DNA of 64,000 nt, from positions 264,447 to 328,446 of the forward strand of contig HG799468.1 in assembly GCA_000531095.1 (NCBI GenBank), given 5' to 3'. A program made the position numbers and the translations under genes. Positions 41,867-52,300 of this stretch are shown here, in pieces. The DNA comes from Gemmata massiliana (lineage in GTDB: Bacteria; Planctomycetota; Planctomycetia; Gemmatales; Gemmataceae). Every line of letters starts with the position of its first letter. Position 1 is the stretch's first letter. Below the pieces are notes generated by a model. It did no database searches and was not told the DNA's origin. It saw nothing but the letters and a program-made list of their open reading frames with translations.

Positions 41867-43392
41867 TCAGGGTGCGCGGCGCTTGTAGAGCGTAGCGGTC
41901 GGCGTGACTTTTACGACCTGCCATACGGGGGACTCGGCGAACCACTCGTCGAACGGTGTGCCGGTGCGCGTGAGCGCGAAATCAAATCGCCCGTATTCTT
42001 TCTGCCAGTCATCAATAGCGTTGTCCGGGGTTTCTGATTTGTGAACGAACTTCACGAGCCACGGGCCGGTCATCAGTTCACAGCGATCATCAATGAACAC
42101 TTTGTATCCCGGGACGTGATAGATCACGAATCCGCCGTCAATGTATTCGCCGTTGAATAAGTGGTTCGGTTCACCCGGTTTCGGTTCATGTTCTTTGAGC
42201 ACATCCAACAAGTCGACCGGCCACGCTGCCGGGTCGTGTGTTGCCCATCCCGAGCCAATGAGTGGGACCGGTGTGCGCGTGGTCTGTAACGTGAGTGCGA
42301 GCAGCACCACGGCGACCGGCAGCCACACGTGTGCCCACCCCGGGCGTGTTTCGGCACTGCCGGGCTGGTACAGGTCCGGGCGGTAGGCCGCGAGCCACAG
42401 TGCCCAGCGCGTATGTTTCCACATCGCGGTGATGGTTACGACTGTTACGACCGCGAAGAGCGATACGTGCCGACACCGACTGAATGCGAGTGCTAGCCAC
42501 ACGAGTGGGAGCAACCACGACACCCGAATCGCACTGCGCTTCACGCCGTATAGCACAAACAGATAAACCACCGCCAGCGCTACCACGGGCCACGCATACG
42601 GTGCGGTTACATCGAGTGGCCGGTGCTCGGAGATAATCTCGCGCAATTCGGGCGCGTCCATGATGACGTGCCACGTCCGGACCATGTCGATCCCGTAGGG
42701 GCTCGCGAGCACGCTCAGCCCGCAGCCGCTCGCGACGAGCGCGAGTAGCCTGACGTCGCGCCAGGACCGTACCGGGGACGGGCGCTTCAGTTTCCAGAAG
42801 ACCACCCAACCCGCGAACGCGATACAAAGCGTGCCGATTCCCCCCAGTACGCCGCCGTGGACGTTCGTCCAAATCGCGCACAGTGGGATGAGCCAGAACA
42901 ATCGCTTGAGGCGTGGTCGGGCGACATCTGTTTCGGCCAGTACGACCGCGACCACCGTCATACACGCGAGCGTGAACAGGTGAGGGCGAACGTGGAAGTG
43001 CGAGCCGGCCGCGGCTAGGGCCAAGCGCGACCGTGCCGTACACGAGAATCGGGTGTAACCCGGTGCGCTGTAACCGAACCGTGAGCCACGCGAACACGGC
43101 GGCAATCAGTTGTGACCGCACCGAGTAACTGCGTATCGAACCCACCTACCCTATGGGCCAGGGCCATTCCCACTTCGCCGAGCCACTGGTACGGCACCCA
43201 CCACTGACCGCCGAACGTGAACGTGTACGGGTCCGCGCGGATGAACCCGTCTTTGAGAACGAGTTCGCCTGTCGTGGTGTGCCAGAACGTGCCGGGGTCG
43301 CGGAAGAACGCTGAGCGCCCGACCCCGAGCAGCATCAGCCAGACCAGAAGGAACGCGATCGCCCCCGGTCCGAACCAGCGCGGGAACTTCAT
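41867..43392 (-). pseudogene. GT-C-like polytopic membrane protein with two frameshifts
   Basis: A single about 505-residue protein spread over three frames. N-terminus (from ATG 43392): MKFPRWFGPGAIAFLLVWLML then the DPGTFWHTTTGELVLKDGFIRADPYTFTFGGQWWVPYQWLGE pattern, characteristic of polytopic GT-C/ArnT-like proteins; the frame changes near 43115-43125 (GGTCACAACTGATT) and again near 43022-43026 (GGCCCTAG), each by one extra base, before continuing to the C-terminal soluble domain (NGEYIDGGFVIYHVPGYKVFIDDRCELM). As given the gene cannot be translated whole. It overlaps the GT87 gene upstream by four bases (ATGA), so it was once coupled. Sequencing error is possible. Confidence 0.7.
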
Positions 43393-44594
43393 GCCGTCAC
43401 CGCGGCGGTTCGAGGCGCGCGACCGATTTCGGACTCAGAGGCGCGGAACGTGTGCATCGTGTACAGGAGCAGAATGGCGGGCGATACCCACAAAAACCAG
43501 AACGACCCGAGCTGGAGCAGATTAATCACGAGGCAGCCCAAATTCACTGCGAGAAGCCCAGCGAGGATCGCGGGGGAACCGATTCCCCGTTCGGACCGTT
43601 TTCCGATCACCATCGCGAACACCGCCGGCAGCAACAGTACCATGTCAAACGGCCACGCGCCATACGGCGCAGTGGTGAATGATACGAGTAACAGCAGCGG
43701 GAGCTGTTCGGTCCAGTTCCAAGTGTTTCGTTTGGTCCACCGATACCATACGAACCAGATCACCCCAATGCCGACCGAGACGAACTGAAGCCGGAAAAGG
43801 CGCTCGCCGAACGCCATTCGCAGTACCGAGCCGAGCGTGGGTGAGAGCCACTGCGCCGGCGGGCGGTTGCCCATCGCGTCCGCATACTGGTGCCACACGT
43901 CGGGGTTAAACGCCAACGGAATGAGAGCACAAGCCAATCCCGTTACGGCTCCACCTACGAGCACGCGCCACCGCCCGCGAACGAGCGCGTCCACCGCGAT
44001 ACCGGCCCACAACAGGTACGCGAGGTGCGGTTTGATCGCCACGAGTACGGTTGCCGCGCCCGCGCAATATTCCCACGAACGGTTCCGAACTGCCCGGCGC
44101 TCGCATTCGAGGAACAGCACCGCGCCGAGCACGAGGAACATGCTGATTTGACCGATGGAGAGCGCGAACACGGTCGGTAAGAACGTGAACGCGACCGTCC
44201 AGCCGATCCACCGCCGTTCGCGCGCGCCGCCGAGTAGCAGCCACGCTCGGTCCGCACAGAAACCCGTCACAACAAGGTGTATGAGCAGCCACAGGAGTTG
44301 GGCTTCGCGTGCCGACAACAAGCCGAGCGGCAGCACCACGGGGAGCGACCACGGCGGGTTCCACATCATGATCGCTTCGGACGTGTCGCGCCCGGCGTGT
44401 TGTTGGAGCGGGAGTAATAGCGACTCATCGAACGGGTTCTGACCGTTTAGCGCCAATTTTGCGGCCGCCCAGTATTCGACGAAATCGTCCGGCGGCCACA
44501 CGGTCGGGTCGGCGAGTAACTGCCGAACTTGTCCCGCGAGCAGAACTCCGACGAGCGCCAGAACGCCGAGTGAGAGAACATTACGAGAAGTCAT
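43389..44594 (-). CDS. GT87 (DUF2029) membrane glycosyltransferase
   Basis: 401 residues with about ten membrane helices. The family signature appears as VWPPDDFVEYWAAAKLALNGQNPFD (D-F-x-x-Y-W-A) in the first extracytoplasmic loop, then MWNPPWSLPVVLPLGLL, and VLVAIKPHLAYLL. Members (mannosyltransferases of the polyprenyl-phosphate-dependent GT-C fold) act at the outer face of the membrane. It is in an operon with the downstream frameshifted membrane protein, suggesting joint work on a surface glycan. Confidence 0.85.
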   Translation of the reverse strand: MTSRNVLSLGVLALVGVLLAGQVRQLLADPTVWPPDDFVEYWAAAKLALNGQNPFDESLLLPLQQHAGRDTSEAIMMWNPPWSLPVVLPLGLLSAREAQLLWLLIHLVVTGFCADRAWLLLGGARERRWIGWTVAFTFLPTVFALSIGQISMFLVLGAVLFLECERRAVRNRSWEYCAGAATVLVAIKPHLAYLLWAGIAVDALVRGRWRVLVGGAVTGLACALIPLAFNPDVWHQYADAMGNRPPAQWLSPTLGSVLRMAFGERLFRLQFVSVGIGVIWFVWYRWTKRNTWNWTEQLPLLLLVSFTTAPYGAWPFDMVLLLPAVFAMVIGKRSERGIGSPAILAGLLAVNLGCLVINLLQLGSFWFLWVSPAILLLYTMHTFRASESEIGRAPRTAAVTA

Positions 44595-44934
44595 GCCACA
44601 GCTTAGAACGCATTTCGGCCTTCGAGCAGTTCTCTCGTAACGTGTGCTGCGCAGATCAATGTGTGCATAGTTCGACCAACAGGCAGATTACAGAATTTTC
44701 ATCCCGATTCGGGCGCGGTGTTAGGTCGCCCCCCGGTCTCTCGTCTTTTAGGTACGACGGAAGGAATTCGCCGCTGCTCGTCACGCCGCACGACCGCGAG
44801 CCGTCTTGTAAGTCAGGTACGGGACTTGCGGTAACTCCGACCAGTTTTTTTTGAACCGGCAAATGTACCGAGCGCGCGATGCGCTTCGGGTGTGTTCTAT
44901 GTTTGATTTGCTTTCGTGAAACTGAGACGTGTCC
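44595..44934. other. Divergent intergenic region
   Basis: 340 bp between the GT87 gene and the exported hypothetical. It is somewhat AT-richer near 44640-44710 and 44830-44920 and should hold two promoters. I see no gene or clear operator. A frame at 44656-45066 (minus) lacks a plausible product. Confidence 0.4.
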
Positions 44935-45399
44935 ATGTTCACCGCAAAACTCTCCCACGTTCACCCAATTCTGCTCCTCGGTGTGGTCGTTCTCGCGTTC
45001 ACGGGGTGGATTGCCTACGAAGGTGTTACTGGCCAGGGTGCGGCGTCGGTGATGGGATCGGAGCAATCAGAATCCGAAGACGGTGCCAAGCCCCTCCCAA
45101 AACTCCCGCCAGAAGTTGTGATCGGTGCCGTCCGTGTTGGGCAACCGCGATTGTTCGTAGAGCAGCACCTGATGGCGCACTCGGCCGGCGATATTGATCC
45201 GGTCGATCTTTCAGCGGGAGCGCCGGTGCTGCGGTCCCGGTACCGTGTGTACATCGGCCGTCCACTCCCGCACTTGAACCCGTCCCTGCCACCCCACATG
45301 TTCCGCCCCGGTTCGTACATCCTCACTCTGGAGTTCGACGGCCGACACGCGGGGCACCCGTTGTTCCGCATCGATCTCTCACCAGAGAATCCGGGGTAA
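44935..45399 (+). CDS. Exported or membrane-anchored hypothetical protein
   Basis: 154 residues with one N-terminal hydrophobic helix (HPILLLGVVVLAFTGWIAYEG) followed by a polar linker and a compact domain (VVIGAVRVGQPRLFVEQHLMAHSAGDIDPVDL ... FRPGSYILTLEFDGRHAGHPLFRIDL). Not recognised. The ATG at 44935 is preferred over GTG at 44929 because GAGA lies at suitable spacing. A strong terminator follows, so it is monocistronic. Confidence 0.6.
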   Translation: MFTAKLSHVHPILLLGVVVLAFTGWIAYEGVTGQGAASVMGSEQSESEDGAKPLPKLPPEVVIGAVRVGQPRLFVEQHLMAHSAGDIDPVDLSAGAPVLRSRYRVYIGRPLPHLNPSLPPHMFRPGSYILTLEFDGRHAGHPLFRIDLSPENPG

Positions 45400-45440
45400 G
45401 CGAGTTGAGTTTGTTAGGAATTGATATTCATCAAATGCGG

Positions 45441-45477
45441 CCCCCATTCATCGAAATGAATGGGGGCTTTTGTGTTT
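45441..45477 (+). terminator. Strong intrinsic terminator
   Basis: Perfect 11-bp stem CCCCCATTCAT / ATGAATGGGGG with CGAA loop, followed by CTTTTGTGTTT. It ends the hypothetical gene 42 bases after its stop. Confidence 0.88.
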
Positions 45478-45525
45478 GTTGGGCGGGAACCGTGCCTGTG
45501 AACAAATGCTGAAGATGGTGACGAA

Positions 45526-45556
45526 TTTTGACAGAATTTACAGGATCAACGAGATC
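45526..45556 (+). repeat. TTTTGACAGAAT-type dispersed repeat
   Basis: TTTTGACAGAATTTACAGG then ATCAACGAGATC; related to the pair at 24462-24533. The rest of 45400-45759 apart from two hairpins shows no gene. Confidence 0.5.
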
Positions 45557-45712
45557 AAGAGGCACGCTCGCAAAGTCACGAGATGAAAAGGACGTTCAGG
45601 GCAACGTGGTGGGCGAACGACCGAGATGACACGGGCTGTTCGCCCTGTCTACAAAGTCTGCATTCTCACCGGCGGCATAAGCCGACCGTTCGCCCCATGC
45701 CGGAAATGCAAT

Positions 45713-45734
45713 GAGCCGGGGACGACCCCGGCTC
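45713..45734 (-). terminator. Hairpin after outer-membrane protein gene
   Basis: 9-bp perfect stem GAGCCGGGG / CCCCGGCTC with a four-base loop, 26 bases downstream of the stop of the minus-strand beta-barrel gene; followed by ATTGCATTTCC. Confidence 0.6.
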
Positions 45735-45759
45735 GCACGAAGTTCACACCGTTTGCGGA

Positions 45760-46953
45760 TCAATACACCACGGACGCCTGGATGAACAGCCCTTCGAGTG
45801 ACAGGTTCGAGGGGCGGGTGATGACCTTGCCCTGCGACACGTCGTCCACGAACCGCGGGCGCTCGAAGATGCCCTGCCAGTGGGTCACCTCGTAGCCGGC
45901 GCGGATGGAGATGGTGCGGTACTGCCAGCCGGCCCCGACCGCCAAACTGCCGAACGGCACTTCCTTGCGCACGTCGTACCGGCTGTTCACGTAGGTCGTG
46001 GCGCCGCTATCGTTGGTTTCGATCACCAGATTTGTGCTGCGCCCGCTCAGGAATCCCCCGGTCGCCCGTGTGTAGAGGTGGAACCCCTTCGGACCGGCCA
46101 GGGTCGCTTCCGCGCCGATGAGCGGCCCGAAGCCCTGGAACCGCGACCGGGTTCGCACCGCGGCCTGGTTCGCATCAGCGCCGTCGTAGAACGCATTCAG
46201 TGTTTGCCGGATGTCGGAGAACCGGAACCCGGCAATGGCTCGCACCGCGAAGTTGTCTTGGATCACGAACCGCCGGCCCGCGAGCAGGTCGAACAGTTGG
46301 TAGTCGAGGTCCGCGGTGCCCGACGCGGTGAGAGCGCGATCGGTCAGCCCGGGGCGCGTGAGGGTCGGGAGTAGCGACACATTCGGTGTCGAGAAGATGG
46401 TGCTATCGGCGCCGGCCGTGAGGTACGTGTACGCGAACGCCGTTTCCCACTTCCCGCCGTCGTACAGGTAGCCGATTTCGGCCCGTAACCCGCTACCGAG
46501 TTGGTAGTTAAGTGAATCGATCGGCCCCACGGTCCCCAACCCACCGCTACTGTTGCGGATCACGAAGTCCATGTCCGAGTTCCGGGGGCGCATCAACAGG
46601 AACTCGCCTGTTGTGTAGAACCCGCCGTGTTGCGGCACCATTGGTGTGAGAGATCCCGGAATCTCGCCGTGCCCGCCGTGCTTATCCGGTGGCGGAAGGA
46701 GATCGCCGAAGCCGGCCGGGGTGAGGTCTTTCACTGGCAGAGAGTCGTCCGACAGCGCGGAGAGCGAGCGAACGGGCTGGCCGGTCGAGGGCGCTGGAGA
46801 AGCCGTCGGTGGGGTGCCGGGCGGCACTATGGGTGCGAGGGGCATCGAAGTACCGCTCGCGCCGATTCCCGGTAAGGTGCCCGGTTGGGCGGTGGCGCCC
46901 CCCGCGAACATTAATAACGCGCCGATTCCCGCCCACGAACGCACGTATCGCAT
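45760..46953 (-). CDS. Lpg1974-type outer-membrane beta-barrel protein
   Basis: 397 residues with signal peptide (GIGALLMFAGGATA). A Pro-rich linker of about 70 residues leads to a beta-barrel domain with alternating hydrophobic strands: GGFYTTGEFLLMRPRNSDMDFVI, SLNYQLGSGLRAEIGYLYDGGKWETAFAYTYL, VRAIAGFRFSDIRQTL, GFGPLIGAEATL and a C-terminal aromatic end (LFIQASVVY). Matches the BBP7/Lpg1974 family common in planctomycetes. Presumed porin or surface barrel; the transported substrate is unknown. Confidence 0.85.
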   Translation of the reverse strand: MRYVRSWAGIGALLMFAGGATAQPGTLPGIGASGTSMPLAPIVPPGTPPTASPAPSTGQPVRSLSALSDDSLPVKDLTPAGFGDLLPPPDKHGGHGEIPGSLTPMVPQHGGFYTTGEFLLMRPRNSDMDFVIRNSSGGLGTVGPIDSLNYQLGSGLRAEIGYLYDGGKWETAFAYTYLTAGADSTIFSTPNVSLLPTLTRPGLTDRALTASGTADLDYQLFDLLAGRRFVIQDNFAVRAIAGFRFSDIRQTLNAFYDGADANQAAVRTRSRFQGFGPLIGAEATLAGPKGFHLYTRATGGFLSGRSTNLVIETNDSGATTYVNSRYDVRKEVPFGSLAVGAGWQYRTISIRAGYEVTHWQGIFERPRFVDDVSQGKVITRPSNLSLEGLFIQASVVY

Positions 46954-47067
46954 GGCCGAACTCCCCCCAGAAACCAGCCCGCGTTGAACAATTTGCGCGG
47001 CCCATACCGGGGAGTCGAACGGGAATCAATAGAGATCTTCGGACCCGTGGACGAACACTTTACCTGT

Positions 47068-47130
47068 ACCGCGGGTATTTTGCCCACTCTTCCGACGTGG
47101 GCAGTGAAGTGCGGGCAAGATGCCCGCGGT
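47068..47130. repeat. ACCGCGGGCATCTTGCCC-type inverted repeat
   Basis: 18-base arms at 47068-47085 and 47113-47130 (ACCGCGGGTATTTTGCCC and the complement of ACCGCGGGCATCTTGCCC), matching with two G-U-compatible changes, 27-base loop. It lies 14 bases downstream of the cyclase stop on the minus strand, so it may act as its terminator. Confidence 0.6.
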
Positions 47131-47143
47131 CCCAGGGGCGAAG

Positions 47144-49057
47144 TTACTCCGATCCCGACGGGGCCGGGGGAGCGAAGGAGCCGTCCCAGTTGGCCGGGGG
47201 CTTGCGCTTGGTCGCGTCCATGACGCGGATCAGGCACTTGCCCACCGTGTCGTCCGTGAACCGGGTGGTGAGTTCTTCGTAGCACTCGGCCCATTTGCCT
47301 TGGGTGAACAACTCGACCGTCGCGGTCCATTCTTCTTGGAGCCAGTCCGGGACGCTGGGTGTTTGGGCCGAGTACAGTTCGTAGGCCCACACGGGGTCGG
47401 GGAACCCCTTCGCGCGCACTTTACCCAGCACCCGCGTGCGCATCTCGCGGCCCGTCGGGTCGGCTTCGGCGACCTGCTTGGAGACCTCGCCCGAAACGAT
47501 AATGGGCACGCCAAACGCCTTCGTCATTGCCTCCAGGCGGAACGTCAGGTTCACGACGGGGCCGTACAGGTCCACCACCGCGAGGTCGTGCGCGCCCAAG
47601 CGCCCGGCCACCGCGGTCCCGTGGGTGATCCCCACGCCGCAGCGCCCGGACCGGGTCCAGTCGCCGAGGCGCCCGGCGATGGAAATGGCCGCGCGCGCGG
47701 CTAACTCGACCTGCCGCGCCTGCGGCTTGGGCCAGCCCCAGAACCCGAGCACCGCGTCGCCGCGGAACCCGCCCACCACACCGTCGCGGTCGGTGATGGT
47801 CGAGGCCATTGTGTTCAGTGCGTTGCCGATCTCCCGCTGCGAGGCGAGCAACTCGCTGGCGTGCTGCGAGGCGAACAGCGAGTAGTTCCGCAAGTCGCAG
47901 AACAGCGTGGTGATTTCCTTTTCCTCGGGAACCAGCATGCGCTCGAGTTCGGCCGGGTCGTCGAGGTACTTCCAGAGGCTCTGCGGCCACGCGCGGCGGA
48001 TGACCTTGTTCTGCTCGGTGAGCCGGCTCACGCGCAGCGTGGTTTCGATCATCCCGACCAGCAGTTCGGCGATCTTCTGATACTGGGTCAGGTCGCTGAC
48101 GATCTTGTCCTGAGAGGCCTTGTCGAGCAGATCCCACTGCCCGCTGGTTTGCCCGGCGACGTAGAGCGCGTAGCGCGAGCCGTCCTGGAACGGGGTACAC
48201 ACGGCCCACGGGGTCACGCCGTGAACGTGCGTGTCGGCCATCGTCAGTTCGGTAGCGCCTCCGGCCCCGGTCGGGTCGGGGGACCAGCAGTGGAGGCAGC
48301 TCCGCCGGCGCTCCATGATCGCGCGGTGGGCGAGCCGCTTCGAGGGCGCGAACCCGCCCTGCGAGTGGGGCGTGTTGGGGCGGACGTTGTACTCCACGAG
48401 GTTGAGGCGCTTCTCGCTGGGCGGACAGTCGGGCGGGACGCGGACGATGGCGCACGCATCGGCCCGGGGCATCGCGTCCATGACCACACGGAGCATCTGG
48501 CGGAACAGGGCCTGTTCGGTGGTGATGGCGCGAATGGTGTTGGGCAGGTTCTCCATCGCCCGGAGCGCGGCGGCCGGGTTCGCGAACGGGATCTCTTCGA
48601 GCTGCGCGCGGGTCTTTTCTTCCTGGCGCGGCGCGATGGTCGCGTCCACGGGGCTGTCGTGCTGGGACTCTTCGTCGTTGTGGAGGGTGAAGCGCGTTTG
48701 CCCGATCCAGAACGACTCGCCGCGCCCGACGAGGCACTTGCCCTGTGGGGCCTCCACCAGTTTCTTCGCGCGCTCGTCGAAGACCAACGTCTGGTTCGCG
48801 GGCGGGTTCGGGTACCCGGGGCTGGTCGGGCGGGTTTGAACGGTCAGCTTCTCTTTGGCCGGCTCCCAGGTGACGACCGCCTGGAACCGCGAGATCTGGT
48901 CGTCCTCGGGGACGGCGATGTCCATCTTCCCCTCGTCCCGGCCGAGGTTCATCGCCTTGTTCGGGGTGAGCGGGAACCGACGCCCGTACTGCCGGGCCAT
49001 GACCGCCGATTTTTTCGGGTCGGCCTGAATGTCGGTGATCGCTTCAAGCTCTGCCAT
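47144..49057 (-). CDS. FHA-GAF-class III adenylate/guanylate cyclase
   Basis: 637 residues, soluble. The N-terminal about 125 residues resemble an FHA domain (NLGRDEGKMDIAVPEDDQISRFQAVV), a phosphothreonine reader. A GAF-like domain covers about 185-350 (IRAITTEQALFRQMLRVVMDAM). The cyclase catalytic domain covers about 405-560: metal Asp residues in EITTLFCDLRNYS and FRGDAVLGFWG, and the Asn/Arg pair in LYGPVVNLTFRLEA. A short C-terminal region may interact with a partner. It probably makes cAMP in response to a phosphoprotein and a small ligand. ATG 49057 has GAGGAG upstream; a GTG six codons earlier is the alternative. Confidence 0.9.
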   Translation of the reverse strand: MAELEAITDIQADPKKSAVMARQYGRRFPLTPNKAMNLGRDEGKMDIAVPEDDQISRFQAVVTWEPAKEKLTVQTRPTSPGYPNPPANQTLVFDERAKKLVEAPQGKCLVGRGESFWIGQTRFTLHNDEESQHDSPVDATIAPRQEEKTRAQLEEIPFANPAAALRAMENLPNTIRAITTEQALFRQMLRVVMDAMPRADACAIVRVPPDCPPSEKRLNLVEYNVRPNTPHSQGGFAPSKRLAHRAIMERRRSCLHCWSPDPTGAGGATELTMADTHVHGVTPWAVCTPFQDGSRYALYVAGQTSGQWDLLDKASQDKIVSDLTQYQKIAELLVGMIETTLRVSRLTEQNKVIRRAWPQSLWKYLDDPAELERMLVPEEKEITTLFCDLRNYSLFASQHASELLASQREIGNALNTMASTITDRDGVVGGFRGDAVLGFWGWPKPQARQVELAARAAISIAGRLGDWTRSGRCGVGITHGTAVAGRLGAHDLAVVDLYGPVVNLTFRLEAMTKAFGVPIIVSGEVSKQVAEADPTGREMRTRVLGKVRAKGFPDPVWAYELYSAQTPSVPDWLQEEWTATVELFTQGKWAECYEELTTRFTDDTVGKCLIRVMDATKRKPPANWDGSFAPPAPSGSE

Positions 49058-49394
49058 CGTCTGCAAGCTCCTCACGCCCGCCCCTCCGGGCGCGCGCCCA
49101 TCAGTCGCACCCTTTTATCGTACTTGACGAACCCGCTGGGTGAGAGGCACGTGTTCCGAGTTTTCTGCGCGCTCGGGCGCTGGGGCCGGAAATTGGAGGC
49201 CCGTAGGCGTGGGGCGGCATCGTGAGCGCGATTTCAACAGTGTAGTGCGCGGGGCGCCCGAGCCGGCACTTTGTCGAGGAGTTTATCGAGAATCGGGCAC
49301 GTTTTTCGTTCAGATACTCTTGACAGTGTGCGTGTGGGCGGTATAGCCGCCGGTTCTCTGCGCTATCCGCGGATTATCGGGGGGGGAGTGCCGC
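49058..49394. other. Divergent intergenic region
   Basis: 337 bp between the cyclase and the multihaem cytochrome gene; it must hold both promoters. No gene, no clear operator. A GGGGGGAGT box at its end is the ribosome-binding site of the cytochrome gene. Confidence 0.4.
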
Positions 49395-52300
49395 ATGGAC
49401 GCGGTCGATACATCGGCTCCGGGGCGTTGCTCGCACCGGCGCGCCCGGCACACAGTGGTTCGGGCGCTCGTGCTGTTCCTGCCGCTCGCGTGCGTGCTCG
49501 CGCTCTGCGCGGTCGTCTACGCTCAACAGCCGGCCGCGCCCGGAGCGCCCAAATCCCCGATCCTGCCGGCGGCCGGCGACGGCACGCGCGACCCGAAGAA
49601 CCCCGAGTGGTCCACGGACCCGGCGGACCCGTTCCCGATGCCGCCGGAACTCGCCAACGTCGAACTGATGAAGCAGACGCACGAGGAGGCGTATGCGAAG
49701 TCGGCCGGGTGCATGGCGTGCCACAAGGGGGTCGGTGACCCGCACGGCAAGGACACGCTCCGCATCGGCTGCACCGACTGCCACGGCGGGGACGCCTCGT
49801 CGACCGACAAGAACAAGGCACACGTCCTGCCGAAGATGCCGCAGTTCTGGCTCAGTGCCGCGAACCCGGTCCGCTCGTACACGCTGTTGAACAACGAGTC
49901 GCCCGCGTTCGTCCGGTTCGTCAACCCGGGCGACTTTCGCATCGCGCACATCAGTTGCGGGACCAGCGGGTGCCACCCGAAAGAGGTGCAGACGAACCGC
50001 AAGCAGATCATGAACACGGGCTGCATGTTGCTCGGGGCCGCGGCCTACAACAACGGCACGCTCCCGGTGAAGCGCGCGATCATCGGCGAAGCCTACGGCA
50101 TGAGCGGGGCACCGCTGATGCTCAAGACGTACCCGCCGCCCACCCCGGAAGAAGAAAAGCGCGGGGTCGTTGCCCAACTCGTGCCGCTCCCGCGGTTCGA
50201 GATGAGTCAACCCGGTAACGTGCTCCGGATCTTCGAGCCGGGCGGTCGGTTCCTGCCCGAAATCGGCATCCCCGAAACGAAAGACGAACCGGGGCGCACG
50301 CGCGTCCGGCTCAGCCTCCGCGGGCTGGGCACGAGTAACCGGACCGACCCCGTGCTCGTGAGCGCGAACAAAACGCGCCTCTTCGACCCGACGTTGAACT
50401 TCCTGGGCACCAACGACAACCCGGGCGACTACCGCAGCAGCGGGTGCTCGGCGTGCCACGTGGCCTACGCGAACGACCGCTCCCCGATTCATTCGGGACC
50501 GTTCGCGAAATTCGGCAACCGTGGTACCAGTTTCAGCGACGACCCGACCATTCCGAAGAACGAGCCCGGGCACCCGATCGAGCACAAGTTCACCAACTCG
50601 ATCCCGACCAGTCAGTGCATGGTGTGTCACATCCACCCCGGCACCACGGTCATGAACAGTTACATCGGGTACATGTGGTACGACGAGGAGTCGGACGGGA
50701 AGCACATGTACCCGTCGAAGCAGAAGGACCCGACGCCCGAAGAACTGGTGCGCTCGATGCTGCGGAACCCGAACGAGTCCGCGGCGCGCGGGCACCTGTC
50801 CGATCCGCAGTTCACCGCGAACCTCACGGACCTGAACCCGCACCTGTCGAAGAATCACTTCGCGGACTTCCACAGCCACGGGTGGGCGTTCCGCGCGGTG
50901 TTCAAGAAGGACAAGAAGGGGAACTACATTGACCACGCGGGCGGGTTCGTCGGCCCGCCCACCGCGGAGAAGATGGCCGCCGGGGTGGACTGGCCGAATC
51001 AGGCCCGCAAGTTCCACCAGGACTCGAAGTTCCCGGACCCGAAGACCGGCGCCCAGGCCGCACGCGAGGCCGAAACCAAGCTCAACGATTCGTGCCGCGC
51101 CGGGAAACCCGTTCACCTGATGGACATCCACATGGAGAAGGGGATGCACTGCGTGGACTGCCACTTCTCGCAGGACATGCACGGCAACAACCGGCTTCAT
51201 ATGGAGGTACGGGCCGCGATCGAGATCCAGTGCGTCGACTGCCACGGCACCGCGGGCGCCTACGCGACGCTCAAGACTTCCGGCCCGGCGAGCTACACTT
51301 CTGCGCCCGACGGTAAGGGGCGGAACCTGCTCGCCATGAAGACGCCGTTCGGTGTGCCGCGGTTCGAGATCCGCGAGGCCCCGGACGGTACCAAACGTTA
51401 CTTCCAGAACTCCAGTGTCGAGAAGGGGTTGCAGTGGGAACTGGTGCAGACGAAGGACACCATCACGAAGGGCCACGCCCGGTACAACGAGAAGGCCGCG
51501 CTCGCGAAGACGGTTCGCGTCGATAAGGCCAGCGGCAAGATGGTGTGGGGGGATCTGCCCGGCGACGGGAGCTGTGCCCACTCCAACGACAACATGAGCT
51601 GCATGACCTGCCACTCGGCGTGGAACCCGAGTTGCTTCGGGTGCCACCTGCCGCAGCGGGCCAACCTGAAGATGCCGACGCTCCACGCGGACGGGGGCGT
51701 ACAGCGGAACTACACCGCGTACAACTTCCAGACGCTGCGGGACTGTACGTACATGCTCGCCCGCGACGGCGACGTGACCGGCAACAAGATCAACCCGGCC
51801 CGGTCCAGTTGCGCGATCCACGTGGGGTCGCACAACGGGAACCGCGAAGGGATCTACGTGCAGCAGCCGACGATCTCGGCCGAGGGCTTCGGCGGCATCG
51901 CGTTCAGCACGAACGTGCCGCACACGGTCCGCGGGCGCGGGGTCGGCGAGACCAAGCAGTGCAGCGACTGCCACCTCTCGAAGAAGAACGACAACAATGC
52001 GTGGATGGCCCAGTTGCTCATGCAGGGCACCGGGTTCATGAACTTCGTCGGCAAGTACGCCTGGGTCGCGGCCGGCGAAGAGGGCGTGTTCGCGGTGCAG
52101 GTGACGGAAAGCACCGAGCCGCAAGCGGTGTTCGGGAGCGACATGCACTATTACGCCTACCCGGACAACTACAAGAAGCACGCCGAGAAGGGTGGGCTAC
52201 TGAAGAACGCACACGAGCACCCGGGGCGTGACATCTCGAAGGGCATAACGCGCCCGTTCCTAAAGTCCGAGGTGCTGATGGTCCAGAACCGCGGGGAGTA

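Noticed and set aside
49374..52181. 935-codon open frame on the minus strand opposite the multihaem cytochrome
   Set aside because: It is the antisense of a strongly biased GC-rich gene; the product is Arg/Val/His-rich with no domain, while the plus strand shows nine CXXCH motifs.
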